In this document: piece after piece, positions 24,716-32,705 of the stretch | Position numbering within the stretch: position 1 is the stretch's first letter | Layout of the letters: the number at the start of each line of letters is the position of its first letter | From: Nonlabens sp. | GTDB lineage: Bacteria > Bacteroidota > Bacteroidia > Flavobacteriales > Flavobacteriaceae | Length of the DNA stretch: 37,566 nt | NCBI GenBank assembly: GCA_023301395.1 | Contig: JALZUY010000304.1 | Location: 1 to 37,566 of the forward strand | Reading direction: 5' to 3' | The notes under the pieces: generated by a model | Seen by the model: the letters and a program-made list of their open reading frames with translations, nothing else | Told to the model about the DNA's origin: nothing | The model's database searches: none | Made by a program: the position numbers and the translations under genes

Positions 24716-25033
24716 CTAGCGAAAAATTTGAATAGTTAGTAAAAAAATTGTCAGATAAATTATAATCATTGATGAGCTAGTTACCAATCCAATTATTTTC
24801 TGGGTCATGTTTGTCATTTGCCTTTTCTTAAGCTCATAAATGGAAAGCGTAAAACATGCGACACTGATAATAATATGAAAAACAAATGCAGTTATCATAT
24901 AAGATTCGCCCAGCATGTTTAAAATCCTCCAGCCTCTATAAAATATAGGACTGACTGACAATATTACGATTGGACTCATACAGAGTATTCCTAACACGAC
25001 CAAATAACCTTTCTTGTGAATGAACCATTCCAT
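24716..25033 (-). CDS. Small membrane protein of unknown function
   Basis: A 105-residue protein with three hydrophobic helices (about 10-30, 43-64 and 80-103) separated by short basic loops (IYELKKRQMTNMTQK). No family recognised. It lies 5 bases after the YiaAB-type gene, on the same strand, so it is its operon partner, and it ends right at the bidirectional hairpin. Confidence 0.6.
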   Translation of the reverse strand: MEWFIHKKGYLVVLGILCMSPIVILSVSPIFYRGWRILNMLGESYMITAFVFHIIISVACFTLSIYELKKRQMTNMTQKIIGLVTSSSMIIIYLTIFLLTIQIFR

Positions 25034-25038
25034 AGCTT

Positions 25039-25500
25039 CTATTTTTCTTGATCATCAATAAACTTCACATCTCTCGTGTTCTTTTGAACAGCAATAGCAG
25101 CAAATAAACTGAGCGCAAATGACATACCGTAGAATCCTTTCTCGCTCAAGAGCAAGTCTGCGTTCCATAGTCCTATGACTAGTAATACCAGTGATGCGAT
25201 GGTTACAAACCACGAGATGCCGTAATAAATGTCTGTCACTGCGACGCCTTCTTGCTTGTCTCTCACGGCTTTTTGGACAGATATTACTGAGAATAATCCA
25301 AATAATAGGATGACAAAATAGTAGCCTTTCTCATTGAGTAGCATGTCTGCGTTCCACAATCCTATGCAGTATGCTACCATTCCTATGAGCAGTGCGCTCC
25401 ACGATGCTGCAATAAATGCTGGAGTAGGTTTACCGTTGAATGCTTCTTTCTCTTTCTTTTCTGTTTTTACATTTACTGGGTTGAATGTTTGATTTTCCAT
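25039..25500 (-). CDS. YiaA/YiaB-family inner membrane protein
   Basis: A 153-residue protein with two repeats of the YiaAB two-helix domain: GLWNADMLLNEKGYYFVILLF ends in SVQKAVRD, and GLWNADLLLSEKGFYGMSFA ends in AVQKNTRD. Each repeat has two membrane helices, four in all. The cytoplasmic N-terminus (1-25) is charged and disordered-looking. The E. coli proteins are uncharacterised membrane proteins, and no function can be added here. The repeat within one protein is the family norm. Confidence 0.85.
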   Translation of the reverse strand: MENQTFNPVNVKTEKKEKEAFNGKPTPAFIAASWSALLIGMVAYCIGLWNADMLLNEKGYYFVILLFGLFSVISVQKAVRDKQEGVAVTDIYYGISWFVTIASLVLLVIGLWNADLLLSEKGFYGMSFALSLFAAIAVQKNTRDVKFIDDQEK

Positions 25501-25609
25501 GTCGTTTTGTTTTGATTGTTTGATGGGGCAAATGTGCGATGCTTATTAAGTTTGTTAAACCCTATTTTAAATTGTTTCTTATGATTAAAAAGTTATAAAT
25601 AAAACTTAT

Positions 25610-25648
25610 ATCATTTATTTAAAGTAAATTAGAGTTTTAATAAATGAT
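25610..25648 (+). promoter_or_regulatory. Inverted repeat just before the start codon of the 485-residue gene
   Basis: ATCATTTATTTAAA (25610-25623) and TTTTAATAAATGAT (25635-25648) pair over 14 bases with one mismatch, ending 3 bases before the ATG. It could be an operator or an RNA hairpin that hides the start codon. Confidence 0.5.
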
Positions 25649-25651
25649 GAT

Positions 25652-27109
25652 ATGAAAGAGCTTATTGCTATCATAAATAGTATGAATGGAGAAGAAAAGC
25701 TGGCTTTTTACGCTTTCGCGAAAGCAAAAAACAGACGTTCAGACGTCAAGAACATCACACTTTTCCAACTACTAGAAAAAGGAGTTACTACTGGACTAGC
25801 TGAAAAGATATATGGAAAGGAGAATCATAATGCGCTATACGCATTAACTAAACGATTGCGCGATAACTTGATAGATTTCACGGCATCGCACAGTTTAGAG
25901 ACCGAAAGTGATGAAGAAATGCAAATTTTAAAAAGCTTACTTGCTTCGAGGATTTTCTTTGAAAAAGGACTTGATAAATTAGCCTTTAAAACCTTGATAA
26001 AAGCACTTCAAAAAGCCCAATACCTGGAGCTCTATGCGCTATTGAACGAGATCTATCACACATTACTGCAATATGCACATAAGGATGAAACCATTGAGTT
26101 GCCTTTAATAATTCAAGACTATCAAGAGAATTTAAAAAATCATCTTGCTGAAGCTCATTTAATAACAGCATATGCCTCTATAAAAGCAGATTTACAACAC
26201 ACAAATCAAGATGTAGAAGAAGTCATGGAAAGGCATTTAAAAGCTTATGATATAAAGTTAGATTCGAGCTTTGGCTACAAGTCTTTATATGCATTAATGA
26301 CCATCGCCGCAGATGCCGCCGGAATCAAAACCGATTATTATAGTGCTAACCATTTTATGGAAGAAGCCTATCGCATAGTTAGTGCTAAAAAAGACCTCGC
26401 AAGTCGTCATCTTTATTATCATATAGCCATCTTAAATTTAATGAGCATGACTCATTTTAGAAACAAGGACTTTAAAAAAGCTGAGGAATTTCTAGATATC
26501 ATGCAAACTCAATTAGAGCAGGAAAAAGGAAAACATAAAAAAATCTTTGAAGAATCTTATATAAAATTACGTGCTCTAGCAGCCATTTATACAGGAAGAT
26601 TAAATGGTGGAACAGAACAATTAGATAATATTAAAAACCCATCTCCAGAAAGTCAACTAGCATTAATAATGGCTCATTTTCAAAATGAAAATTTTGTAAC
26701 ATGCAGCGACATCATGCGCGGTCTTTCTCATAGCGATAATTACTATGAAAAGCGAACTGGATTTAATTGGGTTATTAAACGTAATATCATAGAAATCCTC
26801 ATACTCATAGAGCGCAATCAGCCCGATTTAGTAGAATCCAGAATGCGTAGTTTCAATAAGAAATATAGAAAACGATTACTTGATAAAAACGAAAATCGAG
26901 TACTGGCCTATCTTAAGTTACTACGTAAATATTATGATGCACCTCATGAGGTAACTACGGATGTATTTTTTAATACCGTAGAAAAATCATTTGACTGGAT
27001 AGGAGTAGAACGAGAAGATATTTTTGTCATGACTTTTTATGCATGGCTCAAAGCTAAAATGCAGTCCAGACCGCTTTATGAAGTAACGCTGGAGTTGACC
27101 GCTATGTAG
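25652..27109 (+). CDS. Alpha-helical (TPR-like) protein of unknown function
   Basis: A 485-residue soluble protein, helical throughout, built of helix pairs that look like diverged TPR or similar solenoid repeats (for example HFRNKDFKKAEEFLDIMQTQ near 270-290). No signal peptide, membrane helix or enzyme motif is visible. The N-terminal NSMNGEEKLAFYAFAKAKNR contains the product of a palindrome-repeat copy. An inverted repeat sits directly ahead of the start. Its stop abuts the stop of the convergent M23 gene with no base between. I do not recognise a family; a protein-protein scaffold is the most that can be said. Confidence 0.75.
   Translation: MKELIAIINSMNGEEKLAFYAFAKAKNRRSDVKNITLFQLLEKGVTTGLAEKIYGKENHNALYALTKRLRDNLIDFTASHSLETESDEEMQILKSLLASRIFFEKGLDKLAFKTLIKALQKAQYLELYALLNEIYHTLLQYAHKDETIELPLIIQDYQENLKNHLAEAHLITAYASIKADLQHTNQDVEEVMERHLKAYDIKLDSSFGYKSLYALMTIAADAAGIKTDYYSANHFMEEAYRIVSAKKDLASRHLYYHIAILNLMSMTHFRNKDFKKAEEFLDIMQTQLEQEKGKHKKIFEESYIKLRALAAIYTGRLNGGTEQLDNIKNPSPESQLALIMAHFQNENFVTCSDIMRGLSHSDNYYEKRTGFNWVIKRNIIEILILIERNQPDLVESRMRSFNKKYRKRLLDKNENRVLAYLKLLRKYYDAPHEVTTDVFFNTVEKSFDWIGVEREDIFVMTFYAWLKAKMQSRPLYEVTLELTAM
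25711..25726. repeat. Palindrome near-copy inside the helical protein gene
   Basis: CGCTTTCGCGAAAGCA, 15 of 16 bases, read as Ala-Phe-Ala-Lys-Ala. Confidence 0.8.
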
Positions 27110-28228
27110 TTATTGTTTCTCAACCACACTATTATGCATAAAACCACTCGTTCCATTTGAGCTACGCACATGATACCAATTACCAGTATTGCCTATGATA
27201 GTAACTGGTTCTGTTTTTAAATCTTGTATAATGTCACTATTACTTGATGGTTCTTTGCGCAAATTTGCTGCAAAACCATTTGCTTTTGCTTCTTTATGGT
27301 AAGGTAATAGGCTGCTGTTTTTAGGTACTTGAGTTTGCCATATGAAGGGTTTTGGGTCTACTGCATTTCCATTTTTATAAATTCCAAAATGTACATGTGG
27401 TGGTGTGTTTTTTGCATTTCCAGTATTTCCTATATAACCTAGCGTGTCTCCAGACCAAACCATATCACCTTCGCTCACAATCCATTCATCAAGATGTGCA
27501 TAGTAATGTAAATAACCATTATCATAATCTTTTACCCAAACCTGTTTCCCACCTAGTCCTCGATTTCTAATATTAGAAACAGTGCCATAAGTGATAGCAA
27601 CCACTGGATGCCTTTTAGGAGCAAAAATATCGTTTCCTTCATGACTGCGGCTGCCGCCACCTCTTGATGCACCCCAAAAACTTTGAATCGCAGTATTCCC
27701 TTTTCCTGCTACAGGAAAATCATAACGTGGTGCGGTGTATATTTTAAAATTAGTTGTGGATTGTGTATCTAATTTGGCTTGAAGAATGATGCTTGCTTTA
27801 ATATCCTTTTCAGGAATGAATCTTAAAATTTGTTTGTTGTTTTCTAATCTAGAGTCTGCGAGAAGTTTATTGTTTAAGTCTCTAGCTTCTAGAATCCATG
27901 AATTATTAGCATCAACTTGAGCAATGAGTACTTCACCAAATTTTAAATCTATTATATAACCAGCAGTAAAGGGTTTTGTGTTTGAAGTAATGACATTCTC
28001 TGCTATAGAATTACTAACTAGAGTTTGATCAGTAATAGCCAAAGAATACAAATTGTTCCAGCGTTTTAATTCTACAGGTTTTTCAGTAAAACTACGCTCA
28101 TAGACAGTGCGTTGTGATGGTTTTAAAATGAAGTTGAAAAATGCTGGATAAATTAAATAGGTAATTATTATTCCTACAAACAGTATTAAAACACTTATTG
28201 AAATCCAGTATTTTTTGAGAAACTGCAA
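27110..28228 (-). CDS. M23 metallopeptidase with C-terminal SH3 domain
   Basis: A membrane-anchored cell-wall endopeptidase that cuts peptidoglycan cross-links. Residues 9-28 are a membrane helix with no cleavage site. The LytM domain (about 170-300) keeps the full zinc site: His196 and Asp200 (SHEGND), the catalytic His245 (LHYYAHLDE) and His278/His280 (PPHVHFG). Residues about 315-372 look like a bacterial SH3 domain (LRKEPSSNSDII, WYHVRSSNGTSGFMH) that binds wall peptides. Unlike the EnvC-like protein at 12111, this one should be active. It is the last gene of the panC-to-radA operon, one base after the TlpA-like gene. Confidence 0.92.
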   Translation of the reverse strand: MQFLKKYWISISVLILFVGIIITYLIYPAFFNFILKPSQRTVYERSFTEKPVELKRWNNLYSLAITDQTLVSNSIAENVITSNTKPFTAGYIIDLKFGEVLIAQVDANNSWILEARDLNNKLLADSRLENNKQILRFIPEKDIKASIILQAKLDTQSTTNFKIYTAPRYDFPVAGKGNTAIQSFWGASRGGGSRSHEGNDIFAPKRHPVVAITYGTVSNIRNRGLGGKQVWVKDYDNGYLHYYAHLDEWIVSEGDMVWSGDTLGYIGNTGNAKNTPPHVHFGIYKNGNAVDPKPFIWQTQVPKNSSLLPYHKEAKANGFAANLRKEPSSNSDIIQDLKTEPVTIIGNTGNWYHVRSSNGTSGFMHNSVVEKQ

Positions 28229-28229
28229 T

Positions 28230-28742
28230 TTAAAGAGATAACAATCCGTCGATGATTGTGGTTAACTCTGGATTACTAGGTCTCATAGCTGCATCATCAA
28301 TCATGCGGCCATCTTTTCCATATAACATATAGCGTGGTATGTTGCTAACGTTGCGTAATTGATAGAGTTTGCCTTTAGGATAATTAAGAGCTAGATAAGT
28401 TTCTTCTATAATTTGCTCTTGTTGATTTGCGTTTGCCCAAGCTTTGGCATCACGATCTACAGAGATGTAGATGAATACCACTTCTTTATCAGTATATTTT
28501 TTCTTGAGCTCTCTTGAAGAAGGCATTTGTGCGCGACATGGTCTACACCAGCTTGCCCAGTAATCTATGTAGATTACTTTTCCTTTATACTTCTCTAAAA
28601 TGGTTTCAAGGTTTGTGTAAGTGCCAGCTGGATCTTCCAGATGAATAATGTCATTATTAGTAAGATCAACTACTACTGGGGCTGGTTCGTTCTTGCAAGA
28701 AATTAAGCAAAATAATACGGGTATTAATAAAGTCCATTTCAT
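28230..28742 (-). CDS. TlpA/ResA-like thioredoxin-fold lipoprotein
   Basis: A 170-residue envelope protein with a lipoprotein signal (lipidated Cys16, CLISC). The thioredoxin fold carries YWASWCRPCRAQMP with the redox pair Cys66/Cys69 and the cis-Pro loop in SNIPRYMLYG. Proteins of this type reduce disulfides in cytochrome c maturation or in exported partners. It is between radA and the M23 gene in the same operon (13 bases after radA). The partner is unknown. Confidence 0.92.
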   Translation of the reverse strand: MKWTLLIPVLFCLISCKNEPAPVVVDLTNNDIIHLEDPAGTYTNLETILEKYKGKVIYIDYWASWCRPCRAQMPSSRELKKKYTDKEVVFIYISVDRDAKAWANANQQEQIIEETYLALNYPKGKLYQLRNVSNIPRYMLYGKDGRMIDDAAMRPSNPELTTIIDGLLSL

Positions 28743-28755
28743 AGTTATATCTTTT

Positions 28756-30123
28756 TTACGAAAACAAATATCTTACTAATTCTTCAATTTTTGAAAATGC
28801 TTGAACATCGGTCCCTACATCTTTAAATTTTTGTTTTGCAGGAGCGATAAACACTTTGTCAAAACCTAATTTTGCAGCTTCATTAACGCGTTGTTCCATG
28901 CGAGAAACTGGTCTTATTTCACCACCTAGACCAACCTCTGCACTGAAACAGTGTTGTGAAGAAATCTCGATATCAAAGTTTGATGATAAAATTGCAGCTA
29001 CCACAGCAAGATCAATTGCTGGATCGTCAACTGTGATTCCTCCAGTGATATTGAGAAAGACATCTTTTTGTCCTAATTTAAAACCAGCTCGTTTTTCAAG
29101 CACTGCTAGAATCATGTTGAGACGTTTTAAATTGTATCCAGTTGCACTGCGTTGAGGTGTCCCATAAACTGCGGTACTTACTAGAGCTTGTACTTCTATC
29201 ATTAATGGACGCATACCTTCCATAGTTGCGGCAATTGCTGTGCCACTTAAGCTACTACCGCGTTGTGATATTAAAATTTCACTAGGGTTGATTACCTCAC
29301 GTAATCCATGACCTAACATTTCATAAATCCCTATTTCGTGTGTACTACCAAAACGGTTTTTCAACGCTCTTAAAATTCTATACGTATGATTACGATCACC
29401 TTCAAATTGCAATACGGTATCTACCATATGCTCGAGAATCTTAGGGCCAGCGATGTTTCCATCTTTGGTAATATGACCTATTAATAGCACTGGCGTGTTG
29501 GTTTCCTTAGCAAATTTTATGAGCTCACTAGTACATTCTCTAATTTGAGAAACACTACCAGCAGTACTTTCTATGATTTCGGTCTGTAATGTCTGTATGG
29601 AATCTATAATCAGCACCTCAGGTTCCATCTCCGTAATTTGACGGAAAATATTTTGAGTTTTGGTCTCTGTGAGAATATAACAATTGGTTGCTTCCTGATT
29701 GATACGGTCAGCGCGCATTTTGATTTGTTGAGCACTTTCCTCACCACTTACATAAAGTGTTTTGAATGGTAAATTAAGACAGACTTGTAATAATAAAGTT
29801 GATTTTCCTATCCCAGGCTCGCCGCCTAATAAAGTCATTGATCCTGGAACTAATCCACCACCTAGAACTCTATTGAATTCGGCATTTGTGGTATCCATTC
29901 TAGGACTTTCTGTTGCGTCTATTTGCGAGATGAGTTGTGGTTGAGGTACACGCTTTCGCGAAAGCGGTTCTCCAGCTAAAGCATCCCAAGAAGGCTTTTT
30001 TTCTTTTTGAACTACCTCTTCAACAAGAGTGTTCCATTCTTTACAAGTGGTACATTGTCCTTGCCAACGTGCGTGTTGTGCGCCACAATTTTGACAAAAC
30101 CAGGTAGTTTTAATTTTGGCCAT
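28756..30123 (-). CDS. radA: DNA repair protein RadA
   Basis: A RecA-like ATPase that branch-migrates recombination intermediates. In 455 residues it has the N-terminal zinc finger (Cys10, Cys13, Cys24, Cys27), Walker A GEPGIGKST (102-109 region), Walker B LIIDSIQT, the RadA signature KNRFGSTHEIG, and the C-terminal Lon-protease-like domain (about 270-455) that lacks protease residues. A palindrome-repeat copy falls in the linker (52-57), read as Pro-Leu-Ser-Arg-Lys-Arg. It directly follows the pseudo-esterase gene with no gap. Confidence 0.97.
   Translation of the reverse strand: MAKIKTTWFCQNCGAQHARWQGQCTTCKEWNTLVEEVVQKEKKPSWDALAGEPLSRKRVPQPQLISQIDATESPRMDTTNAEFNRVLGGGLVPGSMTLLGGEPGIGKSTLLLQVCLNLPFKTLYVSGEESAQQIKMRADRINQEATNCYILTETKTQNIFRQITEMEPEVLIIDSIQTLQTEIIESTAGSVSQIRECTSELIKFAKETNTPVLLIGHITKDGNIAGPKILEHMVDTVLQFEGDRNHTYRILRALKNRFGSTHEIGIYEMLGHGLREVINPSEILISQRGSSLSGTAIAATMEGMRPLMIEVQALVSTAVYGTPQRSATGYNLKRLNMILAVLEKRAGFKLGQKDVFLNITGGITVDDPAIDLAVVAAILSSNFDIEISSQHCFSAEVGLGGEIRPVSRMEQRVNEAAKLGFDKVFIAPAKQKFKDVGTDVQAFSKIEELVRYLFS
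29951..29966. repeat. 16-bp palindrome inside radA
   Basis: A perfect copy in the poorly conserved linker between zinc finger and ATPase domain. It is in a different reading phase from the other coding copies. Confidence 0.9.
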
Positions 30124-31296
30124 TTATTTCTTTTCCTGTAGCATTTCTACTTTATCAAGCACATCATCCTTAGTGATTCCTACAGATGGTTCTAGTGCAT
30201 ATGCAGCATTATAAGATTTTATAGCACGATCTGTTCTTCCTATTCCTTCATAGCCAATTCCTTCTATAAAACGGCCGTATAATTTATCGGGATATTCCTT
30301 CATTGCAAGATCAGCAACATCTATGAGTTCCTCATATTTTTTATTATCTATGAGATGCTCAGCCACTGTAACGATATCTACTAGTCGCACTCGCATGTCG
30401 ATTCCATAAACTTCTTTGATGAATTTGTATTTCTCTAGTAATTTCTCAAGGGCAGTTGCCATGTCCTTATCTTTAATTTCTTTACCGCTTGCGGCCATGT
30501 TTGCAGCAACGGCAGTATTAATTAGTGCGTCTTCATCGATAAGTTTGTATTCTTCAAAAATGTAGTTGAGACCACGTGGAATGGCATGTGCTCCTATTCC
30601 ATATTTATCTACACCTTCAATTTTTTCATAATTGAGATGAATATTTTTACGATTTTCTAGAAGAGAATCTACTGATGTGGTAAACATAAGATCTGTAGTA
30701 CTAGACTTCTCAGGAGTGGCAACGTAGTAATATTGATTGGTTTCCATTTTTGAAATTTTATTGACTAAATTTTCAGTAATAAGAGTGGAATAGTCAGGAT
30801 CTATATTAATGTAAGCATCAAAAGGAACTTTTTTACGCATTAAGAAATAAGTAGCAAGATTTGATGTAATATCCTTTCCTACTATAATAGTAAAAGGAGC
30901 AATGCGGTATTCTTCTTTCATGGTAGAAACCACTTCCATAATGAAATCCATAAACTCAGCACTTTGGGACTCTGGTAAACCGCTGTTGCGATCAATGGCA
31001 GTTTCATCATAACGGCTCTGTCTTTGATTAATCCCTAGTACAAAACTTTCTGGTATTTGATCCCAATAAGATAGATAATCTACATTTCCAGCAACTGGTT
31101 CAAAGAGGTAATCACCATCTAACACCACAATTAGCGGATAGGTTTTCTCTGGATTTTCAGTATAGTTGCGAGGTTTGAGAACTTTAATATTACGCTCTGT
31201 ACCTAGAACATCACTAGGATAGGCTCTATAAAGAGCTTGAGCAAATAAAGTATTGCAAGTAAGTAGCAATAGTATGAAAGCAATAAGGTGTTTCAT
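30124..31296 (-). CDS. Esterase-D-like alpha/beta hydrolase, probable pseudo-enzyme, with helical tail
   Basis: A 390-residue exported protein (signal peptide 1-20, ending LFAQ). Residues about 25-265 follow the putative-esterase family (KVLKPRNYTENPEKTYPLIV, VLDGDYLF, FVLGINQRQSR). The nucleophile elbow, normally GxSxG, reads VGKDITS here, with Asp142 where Ser should be and no second Gly, so ester hydrolysis is unlikely. Residues about 290-385 are TPR-like helices (DRAIKSYNAAYALEP). It lies between the UPF0104 gene and radA in a conserved operon. A binding or regulatory role is inferred. Confidence 0.8.
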   Translation of the reverse strand: MKHLIAFILLLLTCNTLFAQALYRAYPSDVLGTERNIKVLKPRNYTENPEKTYPLIVVLDGDYLFEPVAGNVDYLSYWDQIPESFVLGINQRQSRYDETAIDRNSGLPESQSAEFMDFIMEVVSTMKEEYRIAPFTIIVGKDITSNLATYFLMRKKVPFDAYINIDPDYSTLITENLVNKISKMETNQYYYVATPEKSSTTDLMFTTSVDSLLENRKNIHLNYEKIEGVDKYGIGAHAIPRGLNYIFEEYKLIDEDALINTAVAANMAASGKEIKDKDMATALEKLLEKYKFIKEVYGIDMRVRLVDIVTVAEHLIDNKKYEELIDVADLAMKEYPDKLYGRFIEGIGYEGIGRTDRAIKSYNAAYALEPSVGITKDDVLDKVEMLQEKK

Positions 31297-31325
31297 GTGA
31301 AATTTTTTGGGAACGAAATTTACAA

Positions 31326-32309
31326 TTATTTAGCCGAAAGACTATTTTTTATGGATAGCATTATAAATGATACTAGACCATATACCAGAACTAACGCTGT
31401 CTGGGATGTCCATAGTATCCAGCCTAGAGAAGTTCCTAAAGTTTCAGTAATTCCAAAAAGTAACAATACCTGTGCTATAAAATAAGGGTAAGCCCCAAAG
31501 CCGCCATTTGTAAAAGCTACTGCAAAACTACCTGCTACAAAGGCACTTAATATACCGCTCACTGGCATTAACGCTGTTTCTGGAAGCGCAAAAACACTTA
31601 CATAAAACATGAGTAAATACATGCTCCATATGAATAATGTATGGGCTAGATAAAGCCATTTTTGCTCCATAGTCCATATGGTTTGAAACCCATCTTTAAG
31701 TCCTGCTAAGAAGCTTTTAATTTTTTTAAACGGCTTGAAATACCATAGTAATAAGACTAAAAGTATAATTCCTATTAGAGCTATTAAGATGTAAATAACT
31801 AGTGTTGATGAGTCCGCTTTTGCGAAAGCCGTATTCAAATGTTCCAAGAAGAAATCAATTATCACATCTCCAGAGATAAGCAATGCGACCGCTGTGATAA
31901 TGAGTAAAATAATAAAGTCGAGAACACGTTCAGCAATTATAGTTCCTATGGCCTTGTCTACAGGAACACTATCTATACGATTAACAATTACAGCACGAGC
32001 AACCTCACCACTACGAGGGATAATTAAATTCATTGCATATCCAGCACCTATGGCAAGTACGTTTGTCATGAATGCAGGTTTGTGTCCTATTGCTTTGAGC
32101 ATGTAATTCCAGCGCCAAGCTCTTGATATATGACTTAGAAAAGCAAGAGCAACCCCTAGAATTACCCAACTATAATCTGCATCAACAAGAAAAGACTGGA
32201 TTTCGCTAATTTGACTATCACTGAATTGTGATAAAGAAAAATATATTAAAAACGCACCTAACCCAAGTGGTAAGATGATTTTTAAGGCTTTAAGAAGTGC
32301 TTTTTTCAA
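31326..32309 (-). CDS. UPF0104 / lysylphosphatidylglycerol synthase-type transmembrane protein
   Basis: A 327-residue inner-membrane protein with 8-9 helices, of the family that includes YbhN and the membrane part of MprF. The conserved family segments are visible: SRAWRWNYMLKAIG, the loop MNLIIPRSGEVARA, and the acidic/Arg site AIGTIIAERVLDF. The fold flips or binds lipids; the aminoacyl-transferase domain of MprF is absent. It lies 6 bases after panD and precedes the pseudo-esterase. A palindrome variant at 31815-31830 encodes AFAKA in a loop. Confidence 0.9.
   Translation of the reverse strand: MKKALLKALKIILPLGLGAFLIYFSLSQFSDSQISEIQSFLVDADYSWVILGVALAFLSHISRAWRWNYMLKAIGHKPAFMTNVLAIGAGYAMNLIIPRSGEVARAVIVNRIDSVPVDKAIGTIIAERVLDFIILLIITAVALLISGDVIIDFFLEHLNTAFAKADSSTLVIYILIALIGIILLVLLLWYFKPFKKIKSFLAGLKDGFQTIWTMEQKWLYLAHTLFIWSMYLLMFYVSVFALPETALMPVSGILSAFVAGSFAVAFTNGGFGAYPYFIAQVLLLFGITETLGTSLGWILWTSQTALVLVYGLVSFIMLSIKNSLSAK
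31815..31830. repeat. Palindrome variant inside the UPF0104 gene
   Basis: CGCTTTTGCGAAAGCC, two changes from the palindrome; read on the minus strand as Ala-Phe-Ala-Lys-Ala. Confidence 0.6.
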
Positions 32310-32315
32310 GCTGGT

Positions 32316-32666
32316 TTATGATAAGGTATTGTCCTCTTCATTTGGAAAAAGTAACGTAGGTTTAAAAGCTCTTGCTTCTTCCATTGTCATTTGAGCATAG
32401 CAAATAAGAATAAGTACATCTCCTGGAGATACTTTTCTCGCTGCTGCACCATTAAGAGTGATTTCTCCACTACCTCGAGGACCAGGAATGGCATAAGTCT
32501 CTAAACGGTTACCGTTATTATTATTAACGATTTGCACTTTTTCACCTTCAACTATGTTTGCACCATCCATGAGATCTTCATCTATGGTGATACTACCTAT
32601 ATAATTGAGGTCTGCACCGGTTACTTTAACTCGGTGAATTTTAGATTTTACTACGGTAATTAACAT
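32316..32666 (-). CDS. panD: Aspartate 1-decarboxylase
   Basis: It makes beta-alanine from aspartate for pantothenate and CoA synthesis. The 116-residue proenzyme cuts itself between Gly24 and Ser25 (NYIGSITID), turning Ser25 into the pyruvoyl cofactor; Lys9 and Tyr22, known to be needed, are present. It lies 39 bases after panC, which uses its product. A TATCTTTG motif sits only 4 bases ahead of the ATG, suggesting an extra leaderless promoter. Confidence 0.97.
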   Translation of the reverse strand: MLITVVKSKIHRVKVTGADLNYIGSITIDEDLMDGANIVEGEKVQIVNNNNGNRLETYAIPGPRGSGEITLNGAAARKVSPGDVLILICYAQMTMEEARAFKPTLLFPNEEDNTLS

Positions 32667-32670
32667 GTGG

Positions 32671-32678
32671 CAAAGATA
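32671..32678 (-). promoter_or_regulatory. Possible panD promoter (-7 element) with leaderless start
   Basis: On the minus strand TATCTTTG matches TAnnTTTG exactly, then CCAC and the panD ATG. Transcription would begin at or next to the start codon. No clear -33 TTTG is seen. Confidence 0.4.
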
Positions 32679-32705
32679 CGATTTGTAACTATTTATTAAT
32701 GGTTT

